Source of the DNA: an uncultured Phascolarctobacterium sp.
Lineage (GTDB): Bacteria; Bacillota; Negativicutes; Acidaminococcales; Acidaminococcaceae
Length of the DNA: 64,000 nucleotides
NCBI GenBank assembly: GCA_900547415.1
Contig: URGS01000001.1
Span: 62,001-126,000 of the forward strand
Reading direction: 5' to 3'
The notes beneath the pieces were generated by a model. The model was not told the DNA's origin. It saw only the letters and a program-made list of their open reading frames with translations, and searched no databases. Of the stretch, positions 1-7,553 are shown one piece after another (the first letter of the stretch is position 1; the number at the start of each line of letters is the position of its first letter). Both the position numbers and the translations under genes were made by a program.

Positions 1-374
1 CAGACAAAGGGTACGTCGAACTGTGTTTTATCAATATGATAAACGTCATCAGCAGGAGAAAGAACCTCACTCTCATCAATGTAGTCAATTTCAATAGCCT
101 GCAGGATTTGTGCCTCAGCAAAGTGACCAATACGGCATTTAGCCATAACAGGAATGGAAACCGCTTCCTGAATTTCCTTAATCATCTTGGGGTCGCTCAT
201 ACGAGCTACACCGCCTGCAGCACGAATATCTGCAGGAATTCTTTCCAAGGCCATAACAGCGCAGGCACCTGCAGCCTCAGCAATTTTAGCCTGCTCAGGA
301 GTAGTAACGTCCATAATAACGCCACCCTTAAGCATTTGTGCTAATTGTGCATTTAATTTATATCTTTCGTTCAT
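1..374 (-). CDS. pdxS: Pyridoxal 5'-phosphate synthase lyase subunit PdxS, 5' part only
   Basis: PdxS makes pyridoxal 5'-phosphate from ribose 5-phosphate, glyceraldehyde 3-phosphate and ammonia supplied by PdxT. The visible N-terminal 124 residues match the family closely: GGVIMDVTTPEQA with the active-site Asp, MALERIPADIR, GGVARMSDP, and PVMAKCRIGHF with the Schiff-base Lys. The start ATG (372-374) is preceded on the minus strand by an AGGAGG-like Shine-Dalgarno. The gene runs off the left edge, so its C-terminal part and any following pdxT are not visible. It diverges from a MocR/PdxR-type regulator that probably controls it. Confidence 0.95.
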   Translation of the reverse strand, partial: MNERYKLNAQLAQMLKGGVIMDVTTPEQAKIAEAAGACAVMALERIPADIRAAGGVARMSDPKMIKEIQEAVSIPVMAKCRIGHFAEAQILQAIEIDYIDESEVLSPADDVYHIDKTQFDVPFV

Positions 375-505
375 TATTATTCCTCCCTTGATATGAGCTT
401 TACAAAGTGTATAGTCCATAGTATACTGCTAACTGAATATATTAATAGTTTCAAATATCGCTAATTTTATATAGTCAGTTTTTTTAATAATCAAGGAGAA
501 AAATT
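375..505. promoter_or_regulatory. Divergent pdxS / pdxR control region
   Basis: This 131-bp AT-rich gap separates divergent pdxS and the PdxR-like gene. It holds two direct copies of TATAGTC at 410-416 and 470-476, exactly 60 bp apart, and a related TATACTG at 422-428. MocR/PdxR proteins usually bind direct repeats in such divergent regions. The operator role is inferred, not shown. Confidence 0.4.
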
Positions 506-1915
506 ATGCTCACCTACAGCTTTGATAATTTGGCAGGGGAAAGCATGTATGCTCACCTCTATAAATGTATAAAAAATGATATCAGCAGCGGAGCCATTGC
601 ACCTGACAGCAAGCTTCCGAGCAAACGCAGTCTGGCCAAAAATCTTGGTGTCAGCCTGATTACTGTAGAAAACGCTTACGCACAGCTCATGGTAGAAGGC
701 TATATTTATTCCCTTCCCAAACGTGGCTACTATGCATCCCATATCCAACCCATAGCTCTTATCAGGAGTAATCCTGAGCCTAAGTCTGCTGCCCTGCCAA
801 GCCCTAGCTATTCTGCTGATTTTGTCAAAAGCAGTGTCCCTCCTGCCACCTTTCCCTATAATATCTGGGCCAGACTAATGCGCCAAACACTCAGCGAACT
901 TGACCAGCACGCGCTGATGAGCGATACCTCAGCAGGAGGCGTGCTGCCTCTAAGGCAGGCTTTAGCCAAGCATCTTTATGAATTTAGAGGAATGAACGTC
1001 GCACCGGAGCAGATAATCATTGGCGCAGGTACTCAAAGCCTTTATAATCTTGTAGTGCAGCTTTTAGGACGCAACCATATCTACGCCCTGGAGGACCCTG
1101 GCTACCCATTGCTGACACAGGTATATAATCATAACGATGTTTTCTGCCGCCATTTGCCTATGGACGAAAAGGGCGTGCAGCCTGACGTACTGGAAAGCAG
1201 TAAAGCAGACATATTGCACATAACTCCTTCGCACCAATTCCCCACTGGCATTCTTATGCCTATCAGCCGCCGCTATGAGCTTTTAGGCTGGGCTAACGCC
1301 AAATCCAGCCGTTATATAATAGAAGATGACTATGACTGTGAATTTCGTCTTTACGGCAAGCCTGTGCCCCCTCTCCAAAGTATCGACAAGGAGGAAAAGG
1401 TTATCTATATCAACACCTTCTCCAAAACTCTGTCGCCTACCTTCCGCATTAGCTATATGCTGCTGCCTCCTCATCTGACCTCTATGTTTTACGATAAACT
1501 GGGCTTTTATTCATGCACAGTATCGAATTTTGAGCAATTCACTCTGGCTCAATTCATCGAGGACGGTCACCTGGAGCGCCACATAAATCGTATGCGCACC
1601 TACTACCGTAACAAACGCAATGAAATTCTCAAATATATTGATAATAGTCCACTTAAGTCTGCACTGCAGGTAGAAGGAGAGGACGGAGGTTTGCACTTCC
1701 TTTTGAAACTAAGGACAGAAGCTTCAGACACCGAAATTAAAGCTACAGCACAAAAGCAGGGACTTAATATTAAATTTCTTTCTGAATATTACTATCATCC
1801 CACAAACGACAGCTCCCACACCCTGCTGATGAATTACAGCGGACTGCCTGATGAGGTTCTTTATCCAGCTCTGGATAAACTATTCGATGTTCTGCGTCCA
1901 CATTTAAAATTATAA
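506..1915 (+). CDS. pdxR: PdxR-like MocR-family transcriptional regulator
   Basis: A 469-residue fusion of an N-terminal GntR winged helix (about residues 10-75; SKRSLAKNLGVS and VENAYAQL are the recognition region) to a class I aminotransferase fold. The PLP-binding Lys is near residue 307 in NTFSKTLSP, and IIGAGTQSLYN and EDDYDCEF are typical fold I motifs. Proteins of this kind sense PLP and control pdxST in Corynebacterium, Listeria and Streptococcus. Divergence from pdxS supports that role here. The ATG at 506 has an AAGGAG Shine-Dalgarno. Other MocR proteins regulate taurine or GABA genes, but the neighbour argues for PdxR. Confidence 0.85.
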   Translation: MLTYSFDNLAGESMYAHLYKCIKNDISSGAIAPDSKLPSKRSLAKNLGVSLITVENAYAQLMVEGYIYSLPKRGYYASHIQPIALIRSNPEPKSAALPSPSYSADFVKSSVPPATFPYNIWARLMRQTLSELDQHALMSDTSAGGVLPLRQALAKHLYEFRGMNVAPEQIIIGAGTQSLYNLVVQLLGRNHIYALEDPGYPLLTQVYNHNDVFCRHLPMDEKGVQPDVLESSKADILHITPSHQFPTGILMPISRRYELLGWANAKSSRYIIEDDYDCEFRLYGKPVPPLQSIDKEEKVIYINTFSKTLSPTFRISYMLLPPHLTSMFYDKLGFYSCTVSNFEQFTLAQFIEDGHLERHINRMRTYYRNKRNEILKYIDNSPLKSALQVEGEDGGLHFLLKLRTEASDTEIKATAQKQGLNIKFLSEYYYHPTNDSSHTLLMNYSGLPDEVLYPALDKLFDVLRPHLKL

Positions 1916-2014
1916 ATAAGCGCTGCAAAAAGATATTGCAGCAAAACAGCCAAGCTTTTCCATAGCTATCAACTGGCTTAAACAGCCCAAGTATTTTATC
2001 ACCATAAAGCACGA

Positions 2015-2067
2015 AACGCTCCGCAGAGCTTTCATTTCTTGATTGCTCCTGCGAAGCGTTATTTTTT
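2015..2067 (+). terminator. Terminator after the pdxR-like gene
   Basis: An imperfect inverted repeat (AACGCTCCGCAGAGC at 2015-2029 against GCTCCTGCGAAGCGTT at 2045-2060) is followed by a T run at 2062-2067 on the plus strand. It lies between two converging genes and may also stop the minus-strand gene. The sequence CATAAAGCAC just before it recurs before the hairpin at 20382. Confidence 0.6.
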
Positions 2068-2072
2068 ACTAT

Positions 2073-2693
2073 TTATTTTACAGGTACCTCAGCATATTCG
2101 CTGCCCTCTAATTCCAGTTCAATAGGCTTATTAAGATTTTCCGTCAGCCAAGCCTCTGCTTCTGCCTTTTGGTCGTCACGCATCAGCAAAATTATCTTGG
2201 CCCGCATATTATACTCCACATCAGCAATTTCAAAAAGACTTTGCTGATAAAGGATATTCAAAATCTTGCCTACGCTATTTACGTCATAGACAAAGCTAAA
2301 GCGGCTCATAAGTATTTTCTCCGCCAAGCCACATTCCTTAAGCGCTCCTGCTACACTGCCGCTGTAGGCACGAACAAGACCGCCAGCACCAAGCTTAATA
2401 CCGCCAAAATAACGGGTAACTACTGCAGCTGTTCCAGTAAGATTATTTTTACGCAGCACCTCCAGCATGGGAATGCCTGCAGTACCAGAGGGTTCGCCAT
2501 CATCACTGGAGCGCTGTGCCAAATCGTCTACCAGATATGCGGAGCAATTATGAGTAGCATCCCAAAATTCCTTTTTTACAGCCTTAATAAACTCCTGAGC
2601 CTCCTCCTCACTCTGTACCTTCTTCAAGGAGCAGATAAAGCGAGATTTCTCTATAACAATTTCATTTCTATAATCCCTCAAAATAGTAAACAT
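2073..2693 (-). CDS. YigZ / IMPACT family protein
   Basis: A 206-residue YigZ-family protein: an N-terminal UPF0029/IMPACT domain (about residues 10-120) with THNCSAYLV, SSDDGEPSGTAG and RYFGGIKLGAGGL, and a small ferredoxin-like C-terminal domain. The molecular function in bacteria is unsettled; the eukaryotic relative IMPACT modulates the translation-stress kinase GCN2. Here it stands alone on the minus strand between converging and diverging plus-strand genes. Length and motifs are complete. Confidence 0.85.
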   Translation of the reverse strand: MFTILRDYRNEIVIEKSRFICSLKKVQSEEEAQEFIKAVKKEFWDATHNCSAYLVDDLAQRSSDDGEPSGTAGIPMLEVLRKNNLTGTAAVVTRYFGGIKLGAGGLVRAYSGSVAGALKECGLAEKILMSRFSFVYDVNSVGKILNILYQQSLFEIADVEYNMRAKIILLMRDDQKAEAEAWLTENLNKPIELELEGSEYAEVPVK

Positions 2694-2785
2694 TTGCTAT
2701 ACCTCCGCAAAAATGGTCCTTTTGTGTAACATTATAACATATTTTGCTCAGTATTAAAGAAAAAAACTTAAAATATGCACTATGC

Positions 2786-2866
2786 CTTTATTTCTAAGAA
2801 CAACTTTGCTATAATGTTGCCAATTTGAATATAAAGGAAGGGCAAAGTATCCTTCCAACAATTTTT
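2786..2866 (+). promoter_or_regulatory. Promoter and leader hairpin of the BASS transporter gene
   Basis: An extended -10 (TGC followed by TATAAT at 2809-2814) lies upstream of the transporter. The leader then holds a six-pair hairpin, GGAAGG (2836-2841) with CCTTCC (2851-2856), followed by a T-rich tract at 2861-2866. This has the form of a weak intrinsic terminator ahead of the gene, so attenuation is possible but unproven. Confidence 0.35.
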
Positions 2867-2896
2867 ATTTTCTATTAAGGGAAAGAGGTCTTAAAA

Positions 2897-3871
2897 ATGA
2901 AAAAGGTTTGTCAAATGATTGGTAAGTACTTTGGCGTTATCGCAGTACTTTTCCTGGTGCTTGGTATGACCATGCCCCAAAACTTTTTATGGGTTCTTGG
3001 CAAGGTAGGCGGCGTTGGCGTTCTCAGTGTGCTCCTTGGCATAGTTATGTTCGGTATGGGTACTACCCTGAACCTGAAGGACTTTGCGCTGATTCTCAGC
3101 CGTCCTCGTGATGTATTTATCGGCGCAGCTGCGCAATTCTTGATTATGCCCGGTCTGGCATATGCGATTGCAACTGCCTTTAATCTTGATCCTGCTCTGA
3201 CTGCAGGCGTAGTTCTTGTTGGTACCTGCCCTGGCGGTACCTCCTCCAACGTTATTACCTTTATGTCCAAGGGTGACGTTGCTCTGTCCGTAACCATGAC
3301 CAGTGTTTCCACTGTTCTTTCTCCTATTCTGACTCCCTTCATTACCTACCAAATCATCGGCCAAAAAATTTCCTTTGACCCCATTGGTATGTTCTGGAGC
3401 ATTGTCCAAATCGTTATCGTGCCTATTTGCTTGGGCCTGGCAGTAAAATCCTTCCTGCCTAAGCTGGCAGAAGCTGCAACTGATTATCTGCCTGCAGTTT
3501 CCGGTATTGCTATTTCCCTGATTATCGCAGGTGTCATCGGTGCCAGCCGTGACAATATTCTGCAAACCTCCGGTCTGATTCTGCTGGTTGTAATTCTCCA
3601 CAACTGCTGCGGCTATCTCCTGGGCTTTATGATTGCCCGCTTCACAGGTATGAGCTGGAAAAAGGCCATTGCCCTTTCCGTTGAGGTTGGTATGCAAAAC
3701 TCCGGTTTAGCAACTGGCCTGGCTAAAGCACACTTTGCCGCAATGCCTGCAGCTACCGTTCCCGGTGCAGTATTCTCCGCTTGGCATAATATCTCCGGTG
3801 CTCTTTTGGCCTGGGTATTCCAAAACTACCTGAACCCCAAATACGATCCGGAATACGAAGAAGCAAAATAA
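2897..3871 (+). CDS. Bile acid:sodium symporter (BASS) family transporter
   Basis: A 324-residue inner-membrane protein with about ten hydrophobic segments. The conserved BASS motifs VGTCPGGTSSNVI and SVEVGMQNSGLA, which form the crossover helices around the sodium sites, are present. Bacterial members take up bile acids, pantoate or other organic acids with sodium; the substrate cannot be read from sequence. The start ATG follows an AAGGGAAAGAGG Shine-Dalgarno. It forms a single-gene unit closed by the hairpin at 3878. Confidence 0.88.
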   Translation: MKKVCQMIGKYFGVIAVLFLVLGMTMPQNFLWVLGKVGGVGVLSVLLGIVMFGMGTTLNLKDFALILSRPRDVFIGAAAQFLIMPGLAYAIATAFNLDPALTAGVVLVGTCPGGTSSNVITFMSKGDVALSVTMTSVSTVLSPILTPFITYQIIGQKISFDPIGMFWSIVQIVIVPICLGLAVKSFLPKLAEAATDYLPAVSGIAISLIIAGVIGASRDNILQTSGLILLVVILHNCCGYLLGFMIARFTGMSWKKAIALSVEVGMQNSGLATGLAKAHFAAMPAATVPGAVFSAWHNISGALLAWVFQNYLNPKYDPEYEEAK

Positions 3872-3877
3872 AACAAA

Positions 3878-3913
3878 GCCGTGATTGCCTCTAAAGCAGT
3901 CACGGCCTTTTTT
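3878..3913 (+). terminator. Terminator of the BASS transporter gene
   Basis: An 11-pair stem, GCCGTGATTGC with GCAGTCACGGC (3878-3906), is followed by a run of T. This is a canonical intrinsic terminator seven bases after the stop codon. Confidence 0.9.
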
Positions 3914-4020
3914 TCTGCATAAATGCAGTTTTCTTAATTTGACAATGAATGGAAAAAATACCAGGAAAATTTTCGAGTATTTTCAAGTAGCTCTACAATA
4001 GCCCTTTGGTGGCAGTTCGT

Positions 4021-4111
4021 TTGCTGAACGTATTTTCTTATGCTATAATATTTGTACACAAGATTGCGTCGGCGTCGGTTTTCCTACTCCCAAAAGAGTG
4101 GGGGTGTTGTT
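4021..4111 (+). promoter_or_regulatory. Promoter and self-folding leader of toxin mRNA 1
   Basis: TTGCTG (4021-4026), a 17-bp spacer and TATAAT (4044-4049) with an upstream TG form a strong promoter. The roughly 55-nt leader contains ACTCCC (4086-4091) and GGGGGT (4100-4105), which can pair with one G-U wobble and cover the G-rich ribosome-binding site. Masking of the start region is typical of type I toxin mRNAs. Confidence 0.6.
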
Positions 4112-4192
4112 ATGACAGTCTATGAGGCTTTATCTTTAATGATAGGGTTCGCTATACTTGTTATACACATTCTTTCATTTAAGCGCAAGTAG
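4112..4192 (+). CDS. Holin-like type I toxin peptide, copy 1
   Basis: A 26-residue peptide beginning MTVYEALSLMIGF and ending LSFKRK, with one hydrophobic segment between a polar start and a basic tail. This is the pattern of the putative holin-like toxin (Hol_Tox) family and resembles Fst/TxpA-type membrane toxins. It is 20/26 identical to the copy at 6054. The ORF is short, but it has its own promoter, a G-rich ribosome-binding site and a convergent antisense RNA, so it is very likely a gene. Toxicity is inferred from the family. Confidence 0.75.
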   Translation: MTVYEALSLMIGFAILVIHILSFKRK

Positions 4193-4202
4193 CGTAAAAA
4201 TG

Positions 4203-4285
4203 AAAAAAACCGCTTAGCGGTAAGCGGCTTCCTTCTAAATTCAATTTTCTGGGGAAGGCCGACCTACCAAAACCGACCTTTCTTG
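4203..4285 (-). ncRNA. Predicted antisense antitoxin RNA, copy 1
   Basis: On the minus strand TTGACA (4315-4320) is separated by 17 bp from TACAAT (4292-4297), giving a start near 4285. Transcription runs towards the toxin gene and stops at CCGCTTA-loop-TAAGCGG (4210-4227) followed by seven T. The product is about 80 nt, overlaps the end of the toxin message, and carries GGTAGG, complementary to CCTAC in the toxin leader. The layout matches convergent type I toxin-antitoxin loci such as par of pAD1. Confidence 0.6.
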
Positions 4286-4324
4286 TGTATTATTGTATAT
4301 TGTTACCTAGCAAATGTCAAGGTA

Positions 4325-4353
4325 TTGCTTGTGCTGTATAATAAAGCTATAAT
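4325..4353 (+). promoter_or_regulatory. Promoter of the ClC gene
   Basis: TTGCTT (4325-4330), a 17-bp spacer and TATAAT (4348-4353) place the transcript start near 4360. This is divergent from, and only a few bases away from, the antisense RNA promoter of copy 1. The position favours ATG 4374 over 4362 as the translation start. Confidence 0.55.
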
Positions 4354-4373
4354 TTTACGCAATGGTGATTTTT

Positions 4374-5939
4374 ATGGATAATCGTATGCAGGTTATAAAA
4401 ACATATCGTTCCATAAGCGATTGGCACAGCTTCAGACTGCGTCTATTTGCAGAAGGAATACTTACCGGTATTTTCGCCGGTCTTATTATCAGCTTCTTCC
4501 GTTTTGCTCTCACAGAGGCGGAAGCATGGCGCAGCGTTCTTTATGAAAGTCTGCGTCAGGGACATTGGAGTCTTGGTCTCGGCTGGCTGGCCATACTCAT
4601 TGTTCTCGGCTTTGTCCTGCACTTTCTTAATACTAAGGAACCAATGGCAGCAGGCAGTGGTATTCCACAGGTTAAGGGTGCTATTTTAGGACTTATCAAA
4701 ATGAACTGGTTCTCTATTATGTGGGTTAAGCTTACTGCAGGTATTTTAGGTATTGGTGCCGGTCTGTCATTGGGACGTGAAGGCCCCTCCATCCAATTAG
4801 GCGCAGTAGCAGCTCAGGGTATTAGCCGCATTATGGGTCGCACACGCATGGAAGAACGCTATCTTATGACCAGCGGTGCCAGCGCCGGTCTGGCCGCAGC
4901 CTTTAACGCACCACTAGCCGGCGTTATGTTTGCTCTGGAAGAGCTGCACCGCAATTTTTCCATTGTAGTATTATTACCGTCAATGGCAGCAGCCTTTACA
5001 GCAACCACCATTTCCCGCGCCCTTTTTGGCCGCGACTCCATCTTTGAATTTCCTGATTTACAAATACTGCCCATTAATGACTATGGTATTGTAGTTGTCG
5101 TAGCAATTACTGCAGGTCTGGCAGGCGTAATCTTTAATAAGGGACTGCTGTCCGTAGGACGCTTTTACTCCCTGCCTATTTTCCGCACCCCTACCCAAAA
5201 GATTATTTTTGCTCTTGTCTGCGGCGGTATCCTTGGCTACTATCTGCCAGAGGTTTTAGGCGGCGGCAACGAGCTTATTAATCACCTTGCCAAAACCCCT
5301 GTATCCCTACAGCTTCTGCTGCTCTTTTTGGTAGGTAAGCTGCTCTTTACCTTTATCAGCTACGGCTGCGGTGTACCGGGCGGCTTCTTCCTCCCCATGC
5401 TGGTTATTGGTGCCTTAAGCGGCAGCATCTGCGCCAATGTACTCATTGCAATAGGAGCAATTCAACCCATCTACGTTGCCAACATTGTAGTCATTGCCAT
5501 GGCAGCCCTTTTCTCCAGCTCCGTCCGTGCCCCCATTACAGGCACTGTACTGATTATGGAGATGACATCCTCCTATCAACAGCTGCTGACTCTGGCCATT
5601 GCCTCCATGATTGCCTTTGCCATTGCCGAGCTGTGCCACAGCAAGCCTATTTATGAGGAGCTTTTGAATCGAACTCTCAACAGCAGCAGGCCCTCCTACC
5701 AAACCCTGCACCAGCGCAATATCGCTGAGCTGTCCGTCTGCAGCGGCAGTCATGTAGAGGGCAAACTGGTCAAGGACGTACATTGGCCTGTAAATACCCT
5801 CCTTGTGGAAATAAAGCGTGGGGAAACAACTATTACACCTGTTGGCGACACTAAAATCATGGCTGGTGATTTTCTCTACATTCTTACAGAAAACGAAAAT
5901 ATTCAGCAACTTACAGCTATGAGCAGTGAGCAGGAATAA
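4374..5939 (+). CDS. ClC-family chloride channel/antiporter with C-terminal TrkA-C (RCK_C) domain
   Basis: A 521-residue membrane protein. The ClC signature elements occur in order: GSGIPQVKG, GREGPSIQLGA with the gating Glu near residue 136, and GVPGGFFLPM. About ten or more hydrophobic segments are followed by a cytosolic RCK_C/TrkA_C-like tail (about residues 440-521). The gating Glu suggests a chloride/proton exchanger, which in bacteria helps in acid stress; that is inference. An in-frame ATG at 4362 lies almost at the predicted transcript start and has no Shine-Dalgarno, while ATG 4374 follows GGTGA. The gene sits between the two toxin modules. Confidence 0.9.
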   Translation: MDNRMQVIKTYRSISDWHSFRLRLFAEGILTGIFAGLIISFFRFALTEAEAWRSVLYESLRQGHWSLGLGWLAILIVLGFVLHFLNTKEPMAAGSGIPQVKGAILGLIKMNWFSIMWVKLTAGILGIGAGLSLGREGPSIQLGAVAAQGISRIMGRTRMEERYLMTSGASAGLAAAFNAPLAGVMFALEELHRNFSIVVLLPSMAAAFTATTISRALFGRDSIFEFPDLQILPINDYGIVVVVAITAGLAGVIFNKGLLSVGRFYSLPIFRTPTQKIIFALVCGGILGYYLPEVLGGGNELINHLAKTPVSLQLLLLFLVGKLLFTFISYGCGVPGGFFLPMLVIGALSGSICANVLIAIGAIQPIYVANIVVIAMAALFSSSVRAPITGTVLIMEMTSSYQQLLTLAIASMIAFAIAELCHSKPIYEELLNRTLNSSRPSYQTLHQRNIAELSVCSGSHVEGKLVKDVHWPVNTLLVEIKRGETTITPVGDTKIMAGDFLYILTENENIQQLTAMSSEQE

Positions 5940-5943
5940 AAAT

Positions 5944-5979
5944 AAACGTCTTTTCTTAAAAAGAAAAGACGTTTTGTTA
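5944..5979 (+). terminator. Terminator of the ClC gene
   Basis: A 14-pair stem, AAACGTCTTTTCTT (5944-5957) with its complement at 5961-5974, is followed by a T-rich tract. It starts three bases after the stop codon and abuts the promoter of toxin copy 2. Confidence 0.85.
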
Positions 5980-5985
5980 TTTTAG

Positions 5986-6053
5986 TGTTATAATAACTAC
6001 AAGACAGCTGGTGCGCTGGTTTTCCTACTCCCTTATGAGTAGGGGATGAAGCT
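5986..6053 (+). promoter_or_regulatory. Promoter and self-folding leader of toxin mRNA 2
   Basis: An extended -10, TGT followed by TATAAT (5989-5994), lies directly after the ClC terminator. In the leader TCCTACTC (6023-6030) can pair with GAGTAGGG (6037-6044), a perfect six-pair core, which buries the AGGGG ribosome-binding site in a hairpin. Confidence 0.6.
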
Positions 6054-6134
6054 ATGACTGTGTACGAAGCATTATCTCTGATGATTGCCTTTGCTACCCT
6101 GATAGTTCTCATTCTTTCGTTTAATCGCAAGTAG
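6054..6134 (+). CDS. Holin-like type I toxin peptide, copy 2
   Basis: A 26-residue peptide, MTVYEALSLMIAFATL continuing to LSFNRK, with a single membrane-spanning segment and basic C-terminus. It is the paralogue of the peptide at 4112 and belongs to the same Hol_Tox-like group. The differences are mostly conservative and lie in the hydrophobic stretch. Promoter, leader hairpin and antisense gene are all repeated here, while the pairing sequences have diverged, suggesting each antisense RNA serves its own toxin. Confidence 0.75.
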   Translation: MTVYEALSLMIAFATLIVLILSFNRK

Positions 6135-6144
6135 TATATAAACG

Positions 6145-6225
6145 AAAAAAGCCACCATGGCAGGCGGCTTCCTTCAAACACAAAACTTAGAGGAGAGCCG
6201 GCCTTCCACAACCAGCTGTCTCTTT
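6145..6225 (-). ncRNA. Predicted antisense antitoxin RNA, copy 2
   Basis: On the minus strand TTGACA (6254-6259), a 16-bp spacer and TATAAT (6232-6237) give a start near 6225. The stem GCCGCC-loop-GGTGGC (6151-6168) is followed by six T. One pair is a G-U wobble in this RNA but an A-C mismatch in the opposite transcript, so the terminator favours the antisense direction. The 5' end carries the palindrome CAGCTG, also present at the toxin mRNA 5' end (6005-6010), a possible kissing site. Confidence 0.6.
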
Positions 6226-6260
6226 GTATTTATTATACTATATTAACTATTTTTGTCAAA

Positions 6261-7553
6261 TTACGCCTCAGCGTCAGCAATAGCCTTGTCCAAAGCTGCG
6301 GCAAAATCGCCATTGTCAAAGGTTGCAAAATAATCCTTAGGAGTTTCTGCGCGGCGAATCATCTTGGCACTGCCATCCTCCTGCAGCAAAATCTCAGCAC
6401 TGCGGAGCTTGCCATTGTAGTTATAGCCCATTGCAAAGCCATGGGCACCAGTATCGTGAATATAGAGCAAATCGCCCATTTCGATTTCAGGCAGCATTCT
6501 GTCAATAGCAAATTTATCACTGTTTTCACACAGACCACCAGTAACATCGTATTTATGGTCACAGGGAGCATCCTCCTTGCCCATAACCGTAATATGATGA
6601 TAAGAGCCATAAATAGCAGGACGCATCAGGTTAGCAGCACATGCATCACAGCCAATGTATTCCTTGTAGGTATGCTTTTGATGAATAGCCTTGGTCACAA
6701 GAGCACCATTAGGAGCAAGCATAAAGCGTCCCAGCTCGGAGAAGATTTTTACCTTGCCCATTCCTGCAGGAACAAGTACCTCCTCGTAAACCTTGCGCAC
6801 GCCCTCACCAATGGCAAGAATATCATTATCCTGCTGTTCAGGTCTGTAGGCAACACCTACACCGCCGGACAGATTAATGAACTCCAGCTCTACGCCAGTC
6901 TTCTCCTTAATCTCTACTGCCATCTTAAAGAGAATACGTGCCAGCTCAGGATAGTATTCGTTAGTAACAGTATTGGAGGCCAAAAATGCATGCATGCCAA
7001 AATGCTTTACGCCTTTAGCTTTTAAAATTCTGTATGCCTCAATAATCTGGTCATGAGTCATACCATATTTTGCTTCACCAGGGTTATCCATAATATTGTT
7101 TTCAATAGCAAAATGGCCACCAGGATTATAACGGCAGCAAATGGTTTCAGGCAAGCCTGCTACCTTCTCCAAAAAGTCAATATGAGTAAAATCGTCCAGA
7201 TTAATGATTACGCCCTGCTTGCGTGCCAGCATAAAATCCTCTGCCGGAGTAGCATTGGAGGAGAACATAATCTCATGCTCCTTAAAGCCAACTGCGTCGC
7301 TCATTAAAAGCTCAGTATAAGAGGCGCAGTCCGCACCGCAGCCTTCTTCACGCAAGATTTGTAAAATATAAGGATTAGGAGTAGCCTTTACCGCAAAATA
7401 TTCCTTAAAGCCCTCATTCCAGGCAAAGGCCTGATTCAGTAAACGAGCAGTACGACGAATGCCTGCCTCATCATACAAATGAAACGGAGTAGGAAACTGC
7501 TCCACAATATTCTCTAATGCTTCTTTATTAATAAAAGGTACCTTCTTAGCCAT
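6261..7553 (-). CDS. lysA: Diaminopimelate decarboxylase
   Basis: A 430-residue fold III PLP enzyme that converts meso-diaminopimelate to lysine. The PLP Lys is K56 in YFAVKATPNP. HFGMHAF, the glycine-rich LSGGVGVAY, SELGRFM and GGLCENSDKFA (catalytic Cys) are present. The family also holds other amino acid decarboxylases, so substrate is assigned from overall resemblance. It starts directly after the stop codon of the TrmB-like regulator with no gap, so the two are probably translationally coupled. Confidence 0.82.
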   Translation of the reverse strand: MAKKVPFINKEALENIVEQFPTPFHLYDEAGIRRTARLLNQAFAWNEGFKEYFAVKATPNPYILQILREEGCGADCASYTELLMSDAVGFKEHEIMFSSNATPAEDFMLARKQGVIINLDDFTHIDFLEKVAGLPETICCRYNPGGHFAIENNIMDNPGEAKYGMTHDQIIEAYRILKAKGVKHFGMHAFLASNTVTNEYYPELARILFKMAVEIKEKTGVELEFINLSGGVGVAYRPEQQDNDILAIGEGVRKVYEEVLVPAGMGKVKIFSELGRFMLAPNGALVTKAIHQKHTYKEYIGCDACAANLMRPAIYGSYHHITVMGKEDAPCDHKYDVTGGLCENSDKFAIDRMLPEIEMGDLLYIHDTGAHGFAMGYNYNGKLRSAEILLQEDGSAKMIRRAETPKDYFATFDNGDFAAALDKAIADAEA

